Below are positions 1 to 10,818 of a DNA stretch of 64,000 nucleotides, piece after piece. The position numbers were made by a program, and so were the translations under genes. Positions within the stretch are counted from its first letter, which is position 1. Each line of letters begins with the position of its first letter. The notes under the pieces are model-generated. The model ran no database searches. It worked only from the letters and a program-made list of their open reading frames with translations, and was not told the DNA's origin. Source of the DNA: Toxotes chatareus (Eukaryota; Chordata; Actinopteri; Toxotidae); the NCBI GenBank assembly GCA_016801885.1, contig CM028889.1:19350001-19414000 (forward strand), in the 5' to 3' direction.

Positions 1-61
1 AAATGCTGTCTTATTTATAAAATGTTTTAAAAATAATTTCTATTTTTTCATTTGTTTGCAG

Positions 62-130
62 GATTTCAATCGTCATCTGGACACCCTGACAGAGCATTAT
101 GATATTCCCAAGGTCAGCTGGACCAAATAG
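62..130 (+). CDS. Last coding exon of an unidentified gene (partial)
   Basis: After a pyrimidine-rich stretch and an acceptor AG at 60-61, one frame stays open for 22 codons and ends in TAG at 128-130. It reads DFNRHLDTLTEHYDIPKVSW followed by TK. An AATAAA signal sits at 283-288, so 131 to about 305 is probably the 3' UTR. The rest of the gene lies left of the window. I do not recognise the peptide and give no function. A second frame is open for only about 13 codons and a third stops earlier, so this phase is the best choice but is not proven. Confidence 0.5.
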   Translation, partial: DFNRHLDTLTEHYDIPKVSWTK

Positions 131-282
131 AAGAGGAGCAGTGTTGTTGTTTTGTTTACCGCTTGTACAAAGATCTCGCACATCATGTTTTTGAAACATT
201 ACTTGCTAATTTTATCGATATACAATTAATATTTGTTCAACTGGCTTTCCTTTATGCTTTTGTTGTAATTCCTGGTGTATAC

Positions 283-288
283 AATAAA
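283..288 (+). terminator. Polyadenylation signal of the upstream partial gene
   Basis: AATAAA lies about 150 bases after the TAG at 128-130 and is followed by a TG/T-rich stretch (gtgtagacttactgtctgtt). This is the arrangement expected of a vertebrate poly(A) site. Confidence 0.55.
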
Positions 289-305
289 GGATTTGTGTAG
301 ACTTA

Positions 306-1035
306 CTGTCTGTTTTCTTTGTCTTACATACTGTATATCCTCTGTGACATAATTTTACCTGAGCATATTGTCTGAATTTAAAAGACACAACTATGCATGT
401 GTAAACAATATGAATGCCAGAAAACCAGAATATATTTGCTTTTTAATTAATATATTTTTCATTGAATTGGAACGCTGCACAAATGGCACACATATTGTAA
501 ACCAGAACACACAAGGTACAGTAGTCCATAGTCAATTATTTGGGATGGCACAATGTGAACATATGAGCAACCCTTAAGGTACCAATTAAAACCTGAACAC
601 AGTATTTCATAGGACTTTGACTACCAGAAGCAACACGTTTGTATACAAATTCACATATATTACTACAAAAGAAGTTGTATCGGTGGTGAAACTTAACACC
701 AATGATGTTAAGCAACGTGTATTCACTAAAAACACAACATTGCCTGATAATTACGTTTAAGACATACAGGTGTGTGTATGAAAAACCCGGGTGGAGAAAC
801 ATTCCCAAATACGTGGGATTTAGTGTTATACTATATTGATTTTCATCATTTTGACAATCTTTGCTTCACATGTTGCAAATCTTAACCAGCTAAACCGTGA
901 AATTTAAATATCATTTTGCCCCAGGTCTAATTTAGACATAGGAAAAGTTTTTTTTTTCCTTTAACTATATTCATCTGGAGTAAGTTAAATAACATCAGAG
1001 GCTGCATCAAATAACAGCAAATGATTCTGAACATT
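306..1035. other. Tail-to-tail intergenic stretch
   Basis: AT-rich sequence between the 3' end of the left partial gene and the 3' end of fh on the opposite strand. I see no convincing coding exon, RNA gene or repeat family. The short reading frames here have no recognisable content. Confidence 0.5.
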
Positions 1036-1041
1036 TTTATT
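1036..1041 (-). terminator. Polyadenylation signal of fh
   Basis: TTTATT on the plus strand reads AATAAA on the minus strand, about 115 bases beyond the fh stop codon at 1155. No poly(A) tract follows at the usual 15-25 base distance. A T-run near 948-957 (A-run on the minus strand) is further away and is only weak evidence of a fossil poly(A) tail. Confidence 0.5.
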
Positions 1042-1154
1042 AAGAGGTAAGATGAAGTTTTGTTTGTACAGTTCTCATCTGATTTAACGGAAATATTCTT
1101 TTCTCACATTTGAAAAGATATTTGCTTAGTAGTTTCTTGTTGTGTTGTCAGAGT

Positions 1155-2654
1155 TCACTTTGGCCCCAGCATGTCACTTGGCTTCACCCACTGGTCAAAC
1201 TGCTCCTCGGTCAGGTAGCCCAGCTCCACGGCCACGGCCTTCAGCGTAGAACCTTTCTTGTGAGCCGTCTTGGCAATGGTGGCTGCTTTGTCATAACCAA
1301 TGTGTGGGTTGAGCGCAGTGACCAACATGAGAGACTCATTCATGAGCTTGTTGATTCTCTCTGTGTTGGCCTGGATGCCTACCACACAGTTGTTGGTGAA
1401 GGAGACGGACGCATCACCCAGTAACCGCGCAGAGTTCAGCACATTCTTGACCATCATAGGTTTGAAGACGTTGAGCTCAAAGTGTCCGTTGCTGCCTCCG
1501 ATGGTGACCGCAACGTGGTTTCCCATCACTTGGGCCGCAACCATGGTCATGGCCTCGCACTGGGTGGGGTTCACCTTGCCTGGCATGATGCTGCTTCCTG
1601 GCTCATTCTCTGGTAAGATGAGCTCCCCCAGGCCAGATCGGGGTCCTGACCCCAAGAAGCGAATGTCGTTGGCAATCTTCATCATGCTGACAGCCACTGT
1701 GTTCAGCGCTCCACTCAGCTCCACCAGGGCATCGTGGGCTGCTAAAGCTTCAAACTTGTTGGGAGCAGTCACAAACGGCAGGCCTGTGAGGGAAGCAACA
1801 GTGGAAGCTACTTTCTCAGCAAAGCCAATGCGGGTGTTGAGTCCTGTTCCTACTGCTGTGCCTCCTGCTGCCAGCTCATACACCCTAGGCATGGCGGCCT
1901 TCACTCTCTCTATGCTGTACTTCACCTGCTGGACATAACCGCTGAACTCCTGTCCGAGTGAGAGCGGCACAGCATCCTGAGTGTGCGTGCGCCCAATCTT
2001 GATGATATCTTTGAACTCTTCAGCTTTAGCTGCCAGAGCATCATGCAGAGTCTGCAGGCCGGGCAGCAGGACCTGGTGGACCTCTGTGGCTGCAGCGATG
2101 TGCATGGCGGTGGGGAAGGTGTCATTGGAGCTCTGACTCTTGTTGACATGGTCATTAGGGTGGACAGGATCTTTGGAGCCCAGTTTCCCTCCCAGCATCT
2201 CAATAGCTCTGTTGCTGATCACCTCATTGACGTTCATGTTGGTTTGAGTTCCAGATCCTGTCTGCCACACCACCAGAGGGAAATGATCATCCAGTTTACC
2301 AGCTGAAACCTCATCTGCAGCCTGAATGATCGCATCTGCTATCTTTGGGTTGAGGCCGTACTCTTTGTTCACCTCAGCGGCCGCTTTCTTCAGGATACCA
2401 AAGGCCTTGATAACTTGGATCGGCATTCTCTCACTTGGTCCCCCTATCTTGAAGTTCATGGTGGATCTGACAGTCTGAGCACCGTAATACCTGTCGGCTG
2501 GGACCTTGAGCTCACCAAACGTGTCCCGCTCAATCCTGTACTCTGAAGAGGCCATTCTGGACGTGCAAATGAAAAGTTTAGAGTTGACACTGGGTCTTTG
2601 CAGAGTCAGGAGGTTGCAGTTAAACTGCTGGACGAGTTTCAGAGACCGAAACAT
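1155..2654 (-). CDS. fh: Fumarate hydratase, complete and intronless
   Basis: Class II fumarase, which interconverts fumarate and malate in the mitochondrial TCA cycle and also acts in the cytosol. One uninterrupted frame gives 499 residues (human 510). Residues 1-33 are rich in basic and hydroxylated residues with no acidic residue, as expected of a mitochondrial presequence. Met34 (RMASSEYRIE) matches the internal Met that can start the cytosolic form. The core is nearly identical to human: TGSGTQTNMNVNEV at 132-145, GRTHTQDA at 221-228 with catalytic His224, and the fumarate-lyase signature GSSIMPGKVN at 353-362 with catalytic Ser354. The end, KPSDMLGPK, also matches the family. Human FH has ten exons, whereas this copy has none of those introns. 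It is very probably an expressed retrocopy, because the frame and all active-site residues are intact. It lies head to head with hdgfl2. Confidence 0.97.
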   Translation of the reverse strand: MFRSLKLVQQFNCNLLTLQRPSVNSKLFICTSRMASSEYRIERDTFGELKVPADRYYGAQTVRSTMNFKIGGPSERMPIQVIKAFGILKKAAAEVNKEYGLNPKIADAIIQAADEVSAGKLDDHFPLVVWQTGSGTQTNMNVNEVISNRAIEMLGGKLGSKDPVHPNDHVNKSQSSNDTFPTAMHIAAATEVHQVLLPGLQTLHDALAAKAEEFKDIIKIGRTHTQDAVPLSLGQEFSGYVQQVKYSIERVKAAMPRVYELAAGGTAVGTGLNTRIGFAEKVASTVASLTGLPFVTAPNKFEALAAHDALVELSGALNTVAVSMMKIANDIRFLGSGPRSGLGELILPENEPGSSIMPGKVNPTQCEAMTMVAAQVMGNHVAVTIGGSNGHFELNVFKPMMVKNVLNSARLLGDASVSFTNNCVVGIQANTERINKLMNESLMLVTALNPHIGYDKAATIAKTAHKKGSTLKAVAVELGYLTEEQFDQWVKPSDMLGPK

Positions 2655-3492
2655 GGCTTCTCATTAGAGGTGAATCCGGGGGGAGGTCAATGCGGCCTTA
2701 CACATTGTAATCTGTCATTGGATGAATCGGAAACTGATCGCAAGTCAGCCAATGGTGAAGCTAGAAAGGCGGGACTTCCGCTGGGATTGACGTATCAAGT
2801 GGAAACTATCGGGCTGCCTCATCCGGATCAGTGAAGCTTTTCACAACATTGCACGACATTATATCCGCCGTGACGACCAAGCTCAATTTGTAAAAGCCAG
2901 TAGATTTACATTGCTAGGTAATTTTAAGAAGCATGCGTTTCATTCATTTCAAACGCACTTTTAAATAAGTGTAGATTTGACATTTCTGGCTTCTCTGATA
3001 TTGACATAGAAACATGAATGAATCAGATGTATGTAGCCCATCAATCAATGTGTGTGTGCGAGAGAGTCTTGGATCGATGTTCAACATACGAGGAGATTAG
3101 ATAAGATTAATTTAGAACTCCCAGACAAATTAATTTAACTCCCACTAAACTATATGTAGCCTGCTGTAGTGACGCTAGAGATCACTGTAAAGCTATCTTT
3201 TTCATAGACACTGAATTGCAAGACATATTTTCATTGCAATATTTTGGTTTCGTGTAGAACGACCTTTATTTTGAACCATGAGAGTTAGCCTTCACCGGAA
3301 GTATGTTGCGTGTTGTAGCTATCTTCACTCCGCTGTCTCTTCTCGCGGTAACGTTAGTACACTGTTAGCTTGTTAGCTAACCCCATCGTTTCCAGGTTTC
3401 GTGTCGACCTGAAAACAGCAAACGAAGAGAGACACAGAGAGGCCACGCAGCTGAATATTCTTTAAATCCAGGCTGCATACAGAAGCGGGACA
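2655..3492. promoter_or_regulatory. Divergent fh / hdgfl2 promoter region
   Basis: The 838 bases between the two start codons should hold both 5' UTRs and promoters. An ATTGG at 2717-2721 (CCAAT on the minus strand) and a CCAAT at 2749-2753 (plus strand) lie 60-100 bases upstream of the fh ATG. No TATA box is clear. Nearer hdgfl2 there are AACGTT at 3350-3355 and the palindrome GTTAGCTAAC at 3372-3381. The transcription starts cannot be fixed from sequence alone. Confidence 0.5.
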
Positions 3493-6400
3493 ATGCCACA
3501 CAACTTCCAGCCCGGAGACCTGGTCTTCGCTAAAATGAAGGGATACCCCCACTGGCCAGCCAGGGTAAGCAAGTAACGTTAACAGCAGCCGGAGGGGCGG
3601 AGGGGGTGGGCTGCTCTGCATGGGACGCCGGAGAAGGTTCTCTGTGTATCTTTGGTTCTGTCTAACATGGATACCTATAACATAGATACATAACTTCATT
3701 TTAACTGAGCCGACAGGCTGTGCTAGAGGCCCGCGGTCAGTGTACCAGCAATGTAATTTGCATGAGATGCTGTCGGCCTCATCTACAAGGGGACGTGCAG
3801 CAGCAAAGCTAACGTTGTTATTTTTGAAATGACGTTTGAAAGAACCGCGTTGTATTTTCTAGATAAGAAGGTACTTTTCGCATGTTAAAGCTTTTTTTTT
3901 TATTGTGCACTGCGTATGCAAACAATTTACATCACATAAAATGAGTTTACACTGTTTTGTTTTCTGGAGGTACACAACATTAATGCATGGCACCATGAGA
4001 TCTGAGTCCCAGGTCCACAGAAAAACTTGGGTGATATTTTCTGTTTGCTTTTTGGTTTTGACTTGAAAGTCTTGCTTGTTCACAGATTGAAGATGTGGCA
4101 GATGGGGCAGTGAAACCACCTCCTAATAAAATCCCAATTTTTTTCTTTGGGACACATGAGACGTGAGTACAACACTGTATCATCAGTCACTTGGAGGTAA
4201 ACGTTCTTTGCATTTGCAGGACTGTCAAAAGTAATCTGACTATGATTGATTTTTTTCAATCATTTGAAAGGAAGGGAATTAACTTCTATTATTGGTTTAA
4301 ATCCATTAATTGTAATGCATTTGTTTTTTTGGTCATGCATGATTGAATTGGCGGTAATTTTAAATTTAGGCCTTGACTCTTCTGTTTTTTAGCCTACTAT
4401 CCTTTTTGTGAGAGCAGTTGTGAGACAAAAACAATAATCACTACGTTTGTCCCACACCACGGACTGTTAGTCTCCTTTTGTAAGCTTTTTTCCCTTTCTG
4501 AAGGTTCACTATTAACCATTGACTTATGTCAGATTGAGTGTGCAGTATGTTTCTGAAAGAGGTGTTGGTATGTTTTACCCAGCATCAAACACCATCTGTT
4601 TGACAAGATGGCACCTGCAGTATATTAATCCATCACTAGGGGGCACAGTCTACTGTTGTAAAATCTGAAGTCAGTGTAAAACTTCTTGAACATTGGTGTA
4701 AACAACCTTTTATTTCAAGATGACATTGACTTGGTTTTAGTTAAGCAGATTAGTTTAAATGGGAATTGTTCACATTTTCTTTATCTTTCTGTTTCACAGA
4801 GCATTCCTTGCACCAAAGGACCTTTTTGCCTATGAAAAGTACAGAGAACGCTATGGAAAGCCCAACAAAAGGAAGGGATTCAATGAAGGTTTATGGGAGA
4901 TCCAGAACAATCCACATGCCTCCTATAGTGCCCCACCTGTGGTAAGTCACCCTGATATCAGAAATCCTCATTCCGTAAGTCGGCACTACCCCTTACTCAA
5001 CTTCAAGCGTCATACTGTGTCACCCACTTATTTTAGTTTTGGTTCAGGCTCATTTGTTGTTAGTGATCCTAATTTCAATGAATTTAGAAGCAATTGTGTC
5101 CAAACATTTTGTTTTTGATGGCATGCCTCTGCTCAATGCTGACTTATGAGTTTCTTCTTTTCCTTTTTATTTGCACAATACTTCTCTACCTGTCCCCAGT
5201 TTTCTTGCAAAATGGCATTACATGTTCTTAAAAATGTTGAAGTTGCATCTGAGAGACCAGATTTTTAACAGGATTTGTAGACTGCATTTCATTTCAGTGA
5301 AAAAATTGTATTAATCGTCTTATCACGGTTCATCTGCAGCCAGCCAGCTCATCTGACAGCGAAGGCAACAATGCTGGAGGAGGAAGTGATGAGGATGAGG
5401 ATGATGAAGAAGTTGTGGTTCCACGGAAAGCCGACTCAGGAAGTGAGGTTGACTCCGATTCTGGCAGTGAAGACCGTGGAAGGGGAGGAGGAGTGAAGCG
5501 AAAGCCACCGGCTCCCAAGGTAGTTGTTCAGATGTGCATTCATTAACGATTGTGATCATGATATAACTGTTTTATTGACGTGAATAGGAAAATACATTCT
5601 GGGCCACAGTTAATGGTACAAATGGGATGTACTTTGCATAATAGGCTACCAAGTCCTATCAGCTGCATCAGATAACAATTAGCAATGCTTGGATTCTTAC
5701 TGAGTATTGATCTGCTTATATAGGAATGAAAACAGGAGATAGCAAATTGAAACACTAATTAGCTTCTTTTTTTAAAATTAGCAGTTGTCATAGCAATGGC
5801 AAAAACATAGTGAGCCATGATTAATCATATCTGAATGGAACATGAATGGGCTTGAGAGCATGTTCGACGATTTAAACAACTGACTGCAATGACAAATAAC
5901 TGCAATAATAGAGTTGATTCAGTTCAATTATATTTTTCTATTGCTTGTGTTTTCTTTTTTAGCGGCCTCCTCCTCCAAAAAAGGCTCGAGGCTCGTCCAG
6001 TGACCGAGATGAAGAGGAAAGTGGATCCCCCTCTGAATCAGAACCCACGCCTTCAGAGTCTGACTCTGGAAAGAACAGTGACCAGGTAATTACACAGACG
6101 CACAGCATGCTGGGATTTGGAGTGTTCTGAAACTAAACAGCCTATAAATGTTACACATTTTCCACATTTGTTTTTCTAATAGGACTTTACTCCAGAGAAG
6201 AAAACAAGTGGACGAGGTGGAAAGAAAGCAGGAGGCAGAGGGAAGAAAAAGGTCACCCATGTGTCCCCTTATACAGTGAAAGTATTTTGAAGACCTTTTG
6301 TGGTGGCTATAGTTGGTTATAAATAAACTCTTCTCTGTGATGTTGCAGAAGGCTTCGTCTGACTCAGATTCAGACTCAGGATCAGGGTCAGAGAAGAAAG

Positions 6401-9142
6401 TAGTGGACAGCGACTCCGAGGATGAGAAACCTCGACCAGCTCTGTCTGGCTCCGAATCCCAGTCAGGCTCGAAGTCTGAATCAGACTCAGATCCGCCTCC
6501 TCGTAAGGGCCCACAAGCACGCAAGAAAGGTGCAGCTTTTGTCTGGTTTATTTGGCAATTACAGCTTCTTACAAAATCGTAGAAATGTGTTATTAGATAT
6601 TTAGCTAAAGGTTTCATGCCCTTCTTTTTGCTTCTGTAAATGTGCTCAATGCTTGTTTTTCTCATCCACAGAGAAACCTGCACCAAAGCCTCGTGCACGG
6701 AAACCCAAACCCACGCCACCAAAACGAGCACCTTCATCGTCCTCCGACAGCGACAGGTCAGGCCACTTTAAGGCTTCCTTTTACCCATTCATGCACCATA
6801 GATTAATACACTAATATGAATTCTAATGTGCAATTTTAGCTTGGTGAAAAAAGGTACCGTAAAAGTTGCCCTGTTTTGTCACAGTGACAGTGAACCCGAC
6901 CGCATCAGTGAATGGAAGAAACGAGATGAGGAACGCAGGCGAGAACTCGAGGAGCGCCGGAAAAGGGAGGAGGCAGAGGAGCTCCGCCGGCTACGTGAGA
7001 GAGAGAAAGAGGAAGAGGAGAAAAAGAAAAAAGACAAAGACAAGGGTAAAAAAGAGAGCGACAGTGACAGCAGCAGTAGCTCAGATGAAGGTGTAGATGA
7101 TCACCCGCTGAAGAAATCCAAGAAACCCCCTCCACCTCCGATCCCGGCACCTTCTGACTCTGATTCTCCACCACCAGCTGAGGTACAGTCGTTTGCTGGG
7201 GAAAAAATTGGATTGTCTGAATTATGTGTTAAATTTTGTTTGTTTGCAGGGGAGTCTTGGTGCCATTGACATGTGCAGCTTCTTATGCTTTTCTCTTCAA
7301 AAGGTGAAGAAACCACCCAAAAAGCTAGACAACCAGAAGAAGGCAAGAATAAAGAAAGAGAAGGAGAGAAAAGAAAGAAAGGAGAAAGAGTTAAAAGAGA
7401 AGAAAGCCAGGCGGTTAGAGGAGAGGTCCAGAGCAAGGTGAGTGCACAATGAGGAATAGACTACAGAATGCAAACCTCATCAGAATAAGTTCATTAAAAA
7501 TGAATAGACACAGATCACAGAGTTCCCTCTCTCTTAGGTCTAAGCCTGAAAAGCCCAAACGCAAACCCGAGAGGCTGCCAGAGAAGAAAGTGGAAAAGAA
7601 AAAGGGTATGTGTCTCGTCCATTCACACTTTTTCACATGCACTGTTCTTGTTTACTGCAGCTGACCAGCAGTTATTGTCTGGAAAACCTATTTTCATAGA
7701 TTTGAAACTTGCAACACCTCACTAATCGCTCTATGTATTGTTTCAGTGAAAGAGAAAGTATTAATTTAGTAGAGTATATTGACTGTTACTTTGTGTGTCC
7801 CTATGCAGAGCCATCACCAGAGGAACGGCTACAGAAACTCCACACAGATATAAAGTTTGCACTTAAAGTGGACAACCCAGTAAGTGACATCTATGATTTT
7901 TGTGTTTTTGTGTTTTTATGTCAACTCAGATCCTGAATTTTTATGTATTTGTGTATTTTCTAGGACATAGAGCGGTGTTTACAAGCCCTGGAAGAGCTTG
8001 ATGCTGTGCCTGTCACCAGCCAGATACTACATAAGAATGCTGAAGTTATTGCCACATTAAAGAAGGTACATGTTCTTGTGTTTTGGTTGGATGTCATTAC
8101 TTTGGATGTTTGCAAACCCATCTTCTATTCAAACAGGAATATTAAATAATGGAATATAGTATATATGATGACTTAATTGTAATTGGTACATGTTTTCCTA
8201 TAACATATACCTGCCACAATATTCCAGAAATTACACTTGAAAAAGTGGTGTCCCTGGAGTGGTGTCCCAGTTGTTTCCAAGAGTATTAATGATTGTTGGA
8301 TTGTACACTGATCCCCTGCTAATGCGGCTTCTTTTTATGATGCTATAGTTTGCTTTGCCCATTATATTTAATGTAAATAACTCAGTATACAACACAATCA
8401 CTTGTCTGCCGTATGTGTTTGTGTGTTTGTTTGGAATAAGTTTCTCATTTAAATTGTCCTCCACATTTATGTGCTTTTGTTTTTTTGTTACTAACAATTT
8501 AGATTCGGCGGTATAAAGCCAGCACTGCAGTCATGGAAAAAGCCAGTGACGTCTACAACAAGCTAAAACTTCGCTTTGTGGGCAAGACAGAGGTGGCAGT
8601 TAAACCTCAAACAGAGAACAAGGAACCAGAAGATAATGAGAAAGAGACACCAAACACAGGTGAAAAGCTACATTTTGTGCTGATCTGGGTTTGACATTAC
8701 ATGGATATTTTTGTCAGGCTTGGTATACTTGCATGCTGATATTAATCTTCATTTGACTTTTCTAGACTCCACTCCAGTGAACGGGGAATCAGAGCAGAAA
8801 AAAGATGACATGGAGGTAGAGGAAAAACCAAAATCACCTGCCCATGAGGAAAATAATGACAATACTTCTTCAAGTCCAAACAGGTGAACACCACATTTGA
8901 GGCAATATAGAGTTAGTTTTGTCTTTTTTTTTATACTCTTCTTTCAGTTATTGTGGCACATGCACCTGAAAGAATATTAAAGCATGTATTTTATGGACAA
9001 GAAAAAAGACATGAAATAATCTCCTATGTATGTTCTCTTTAGACAGAGCCCAGACAGCCCTGCTGAACAACAGACACACGCCTATGAAGAAGCAGACAAC
9101 TCCATCTCTGCAGAGGTGGAACCACCTGCTGTTGAAAGCTGA
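3493..9142 (+). CDS. hdgfl2: HDGF-like protein 2, PWWP plus integrase-binding-type domain
   Basis: A nuclear chromatin-binding protein of the HDGF/LEDGF family. Coding exons: 3493-3564, 4086-4162, 4800-4941, 5340-5519, 5963-6085, 6183-6251, 6349-6529, 6672-6756, 6885-7182, 7304-7437, 7538-7605, 7809-7879, 7964-8065, 8503-8659, 8766-8883, 9043-9142. All phases join, giving about 658 residues (human about 670). Residues 1-95 form the PWWP domain (GDLVFAKMKGYPHWPAR, then FFGTHET and PNKRKGFNEGLWEIQNNPHA), which in this family reads methylated H3K36. The middle is Ser/Asp/Glu and Lys rich. A charged helix follows (DRISEWKKRDEERRRELEER). Residues 477-565 resemble the LEDGF integrase-binding domain (EERLQKLHTDIKFALKV, RCLQALEELDAVPVTSQIL, ATLKKIRRYKAS). 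HDGFL2 is preferred over PSIP1 because of overall length, the acidic Ser-rich middle and synteny with other 19p13.3 genes. The exon 6 donor (GTCACC) is weak. Confidence 0.93.
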
Positions 9143-10818
9143 AAGACCCTTAACCACCATAGCTGTGGACCAAGTACTACACCAAGATGGTGGCCTCTCT
9201 GTTTGACATCGTACAGTACTCCTGGCCCAACAACATTGCAACATACACCCAGCATTTCCTACAGTATCTGTTACATCAGTGTTCATGTTTTGGACATTTT
9301 GTACTATAATGATATCAAGCCAGAAGGTCCCATTTCTCACACCCTTTGGTCCATTATTTATCCCAGCAAAAAGGAAAGCTTATTAGCATAATAGTTTGTG
9401 GCGCTGTGCAAACCTTTTGTTTCTGAAATGTACTTTTCATTTTATACGGACACTCTGCCCGTCCTGGATCCTCAACCCAAGCCCCTGCTCCTGGCTACTT
9501 TGTTCTTTCTACCACATGAACTCTTACTTTGGTCTTTCATACCGTATGTATATTGAATGATTACATTTTTAGCACTTCTAACCGGAATTTAGGCTGGGGT
9601 AGTATGAGATCAAACTTTGAAGATTCTTGAGGGGAAGTTGGGTGGAAAGGGAGCCATGCTGTTAATTTTTCGCTTTGAAGATTTTGTGCAGCCCTTACAT
9701 CTGTTGGCTTCTTCTTCTTTTTTTTTTTTTTTTTTATAAAGCTTACAAAACATCACAAAGGCCTCTTGTCTGTGTGTATGGCATTGTGGGAATGGTGAAG
9801 TACTATTTGTGAGTCTTTTATGTTAAATATTTTTTAATTATCTGGTCTTGATCCAATTAGTCCAGTCTGACATGTAAAGCTATGAGTTGAGTCTCTTAAA
9901 ACTGTTTTCCAACTGAGGTCCACCTACTTTTTATAGCCTTGTTTTCAGATATTTGCATCTACAGTTTTGTCTAAAATAATAGTTGCTGTGGAGTTACACA
10001 CCTTGCACTCTCATCTCCCATTAGTGTCTGCGTTCAGTAACTTGCATAATAAATGGAATAAATGTACAGATCTAAAACTGCCCTCATAAGCAATTGAGAT
10101 CTCATGTAGCTGCAGCCTATTTTGACATTTTCCCTTCACATGCATACAACAGGTGTTTTTAGTGCTATGTAAATTGGTAAAACATTTCTATCACTTAGTT
10201 GAGACTTGAATAAAAATCTCAGCATGGTTTTGTTTCTCTCATTTTTTTTTGTTGCGTAAAGACTTGAATAAATTTGTTGCGCTTGTGTAAGAGAGGGAGG
10301 CTGGTTTTTGGTATCAAATTGATAGTCTGCCGTTTTATAGTCAACAAGACTTCAACATAGTCTACTGCATTTCAATAATCCACTTTCTTTAGGCTTGTGA
10401 ATGACTGGTTGAAATTTCATGGGACTCAATCGAAATAAATGCCCACAAGATTTTATGTTTTGTTAGTATCTCGAAGTTAACAGTGGCATACAACAGTTTA
10501 CTGTACAGAACGGGGGACTAGACCTTTAATTCTCCTGATTCCCACATGAGAATCTCGCATAATACACAAGTCAGCTGACTTTAGACGCCATTTTGTCAGC
10601 CATTTCCTACACTGATCCATTGCCAGAGTCTCTGCACGGCACGGGACGCCCCGTCTGGCCTCAGCTTCATCTGCCCGGGCTTGATAAACAGGAGCGGACT
10701 CAGCACACACGGTACCCGGGTGGATGAGAGACAGTCTAGCGGGTCGGTCGGCACCCACTAGACCTCTGCAAGGCGCTTGGCCCCGCGGGACAGAAGCGGT
10801 ACAAGTCGAAGACCAGAC
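9143..10818 (+). other. hdgfl2 3' UTR and ap3d1 promoter/5' UTR
   Basis: Non-coding stretch between two genes in the same orientation. Several AATAAA signals could end hdgfl2: 10048-10053, 10057-10062, 10209-10214, 10267-10272 and 10434-10439; which are used cannot be told. A T-run lies at about 9719-9737. The last 200 bases before the ap3d1 ATG become GC-rich, as expected of a CpG-type promoter without a TATA box. I see no extra coding exon. Confidence 0.5.

Noticed and set aside
1300..1938. 212-codon plus-strand frame opposite fh
   Set aside because: It lies wholly antisense to the fumarase coding sequence, resembles no known protein and is explained by codon-bias shadow.
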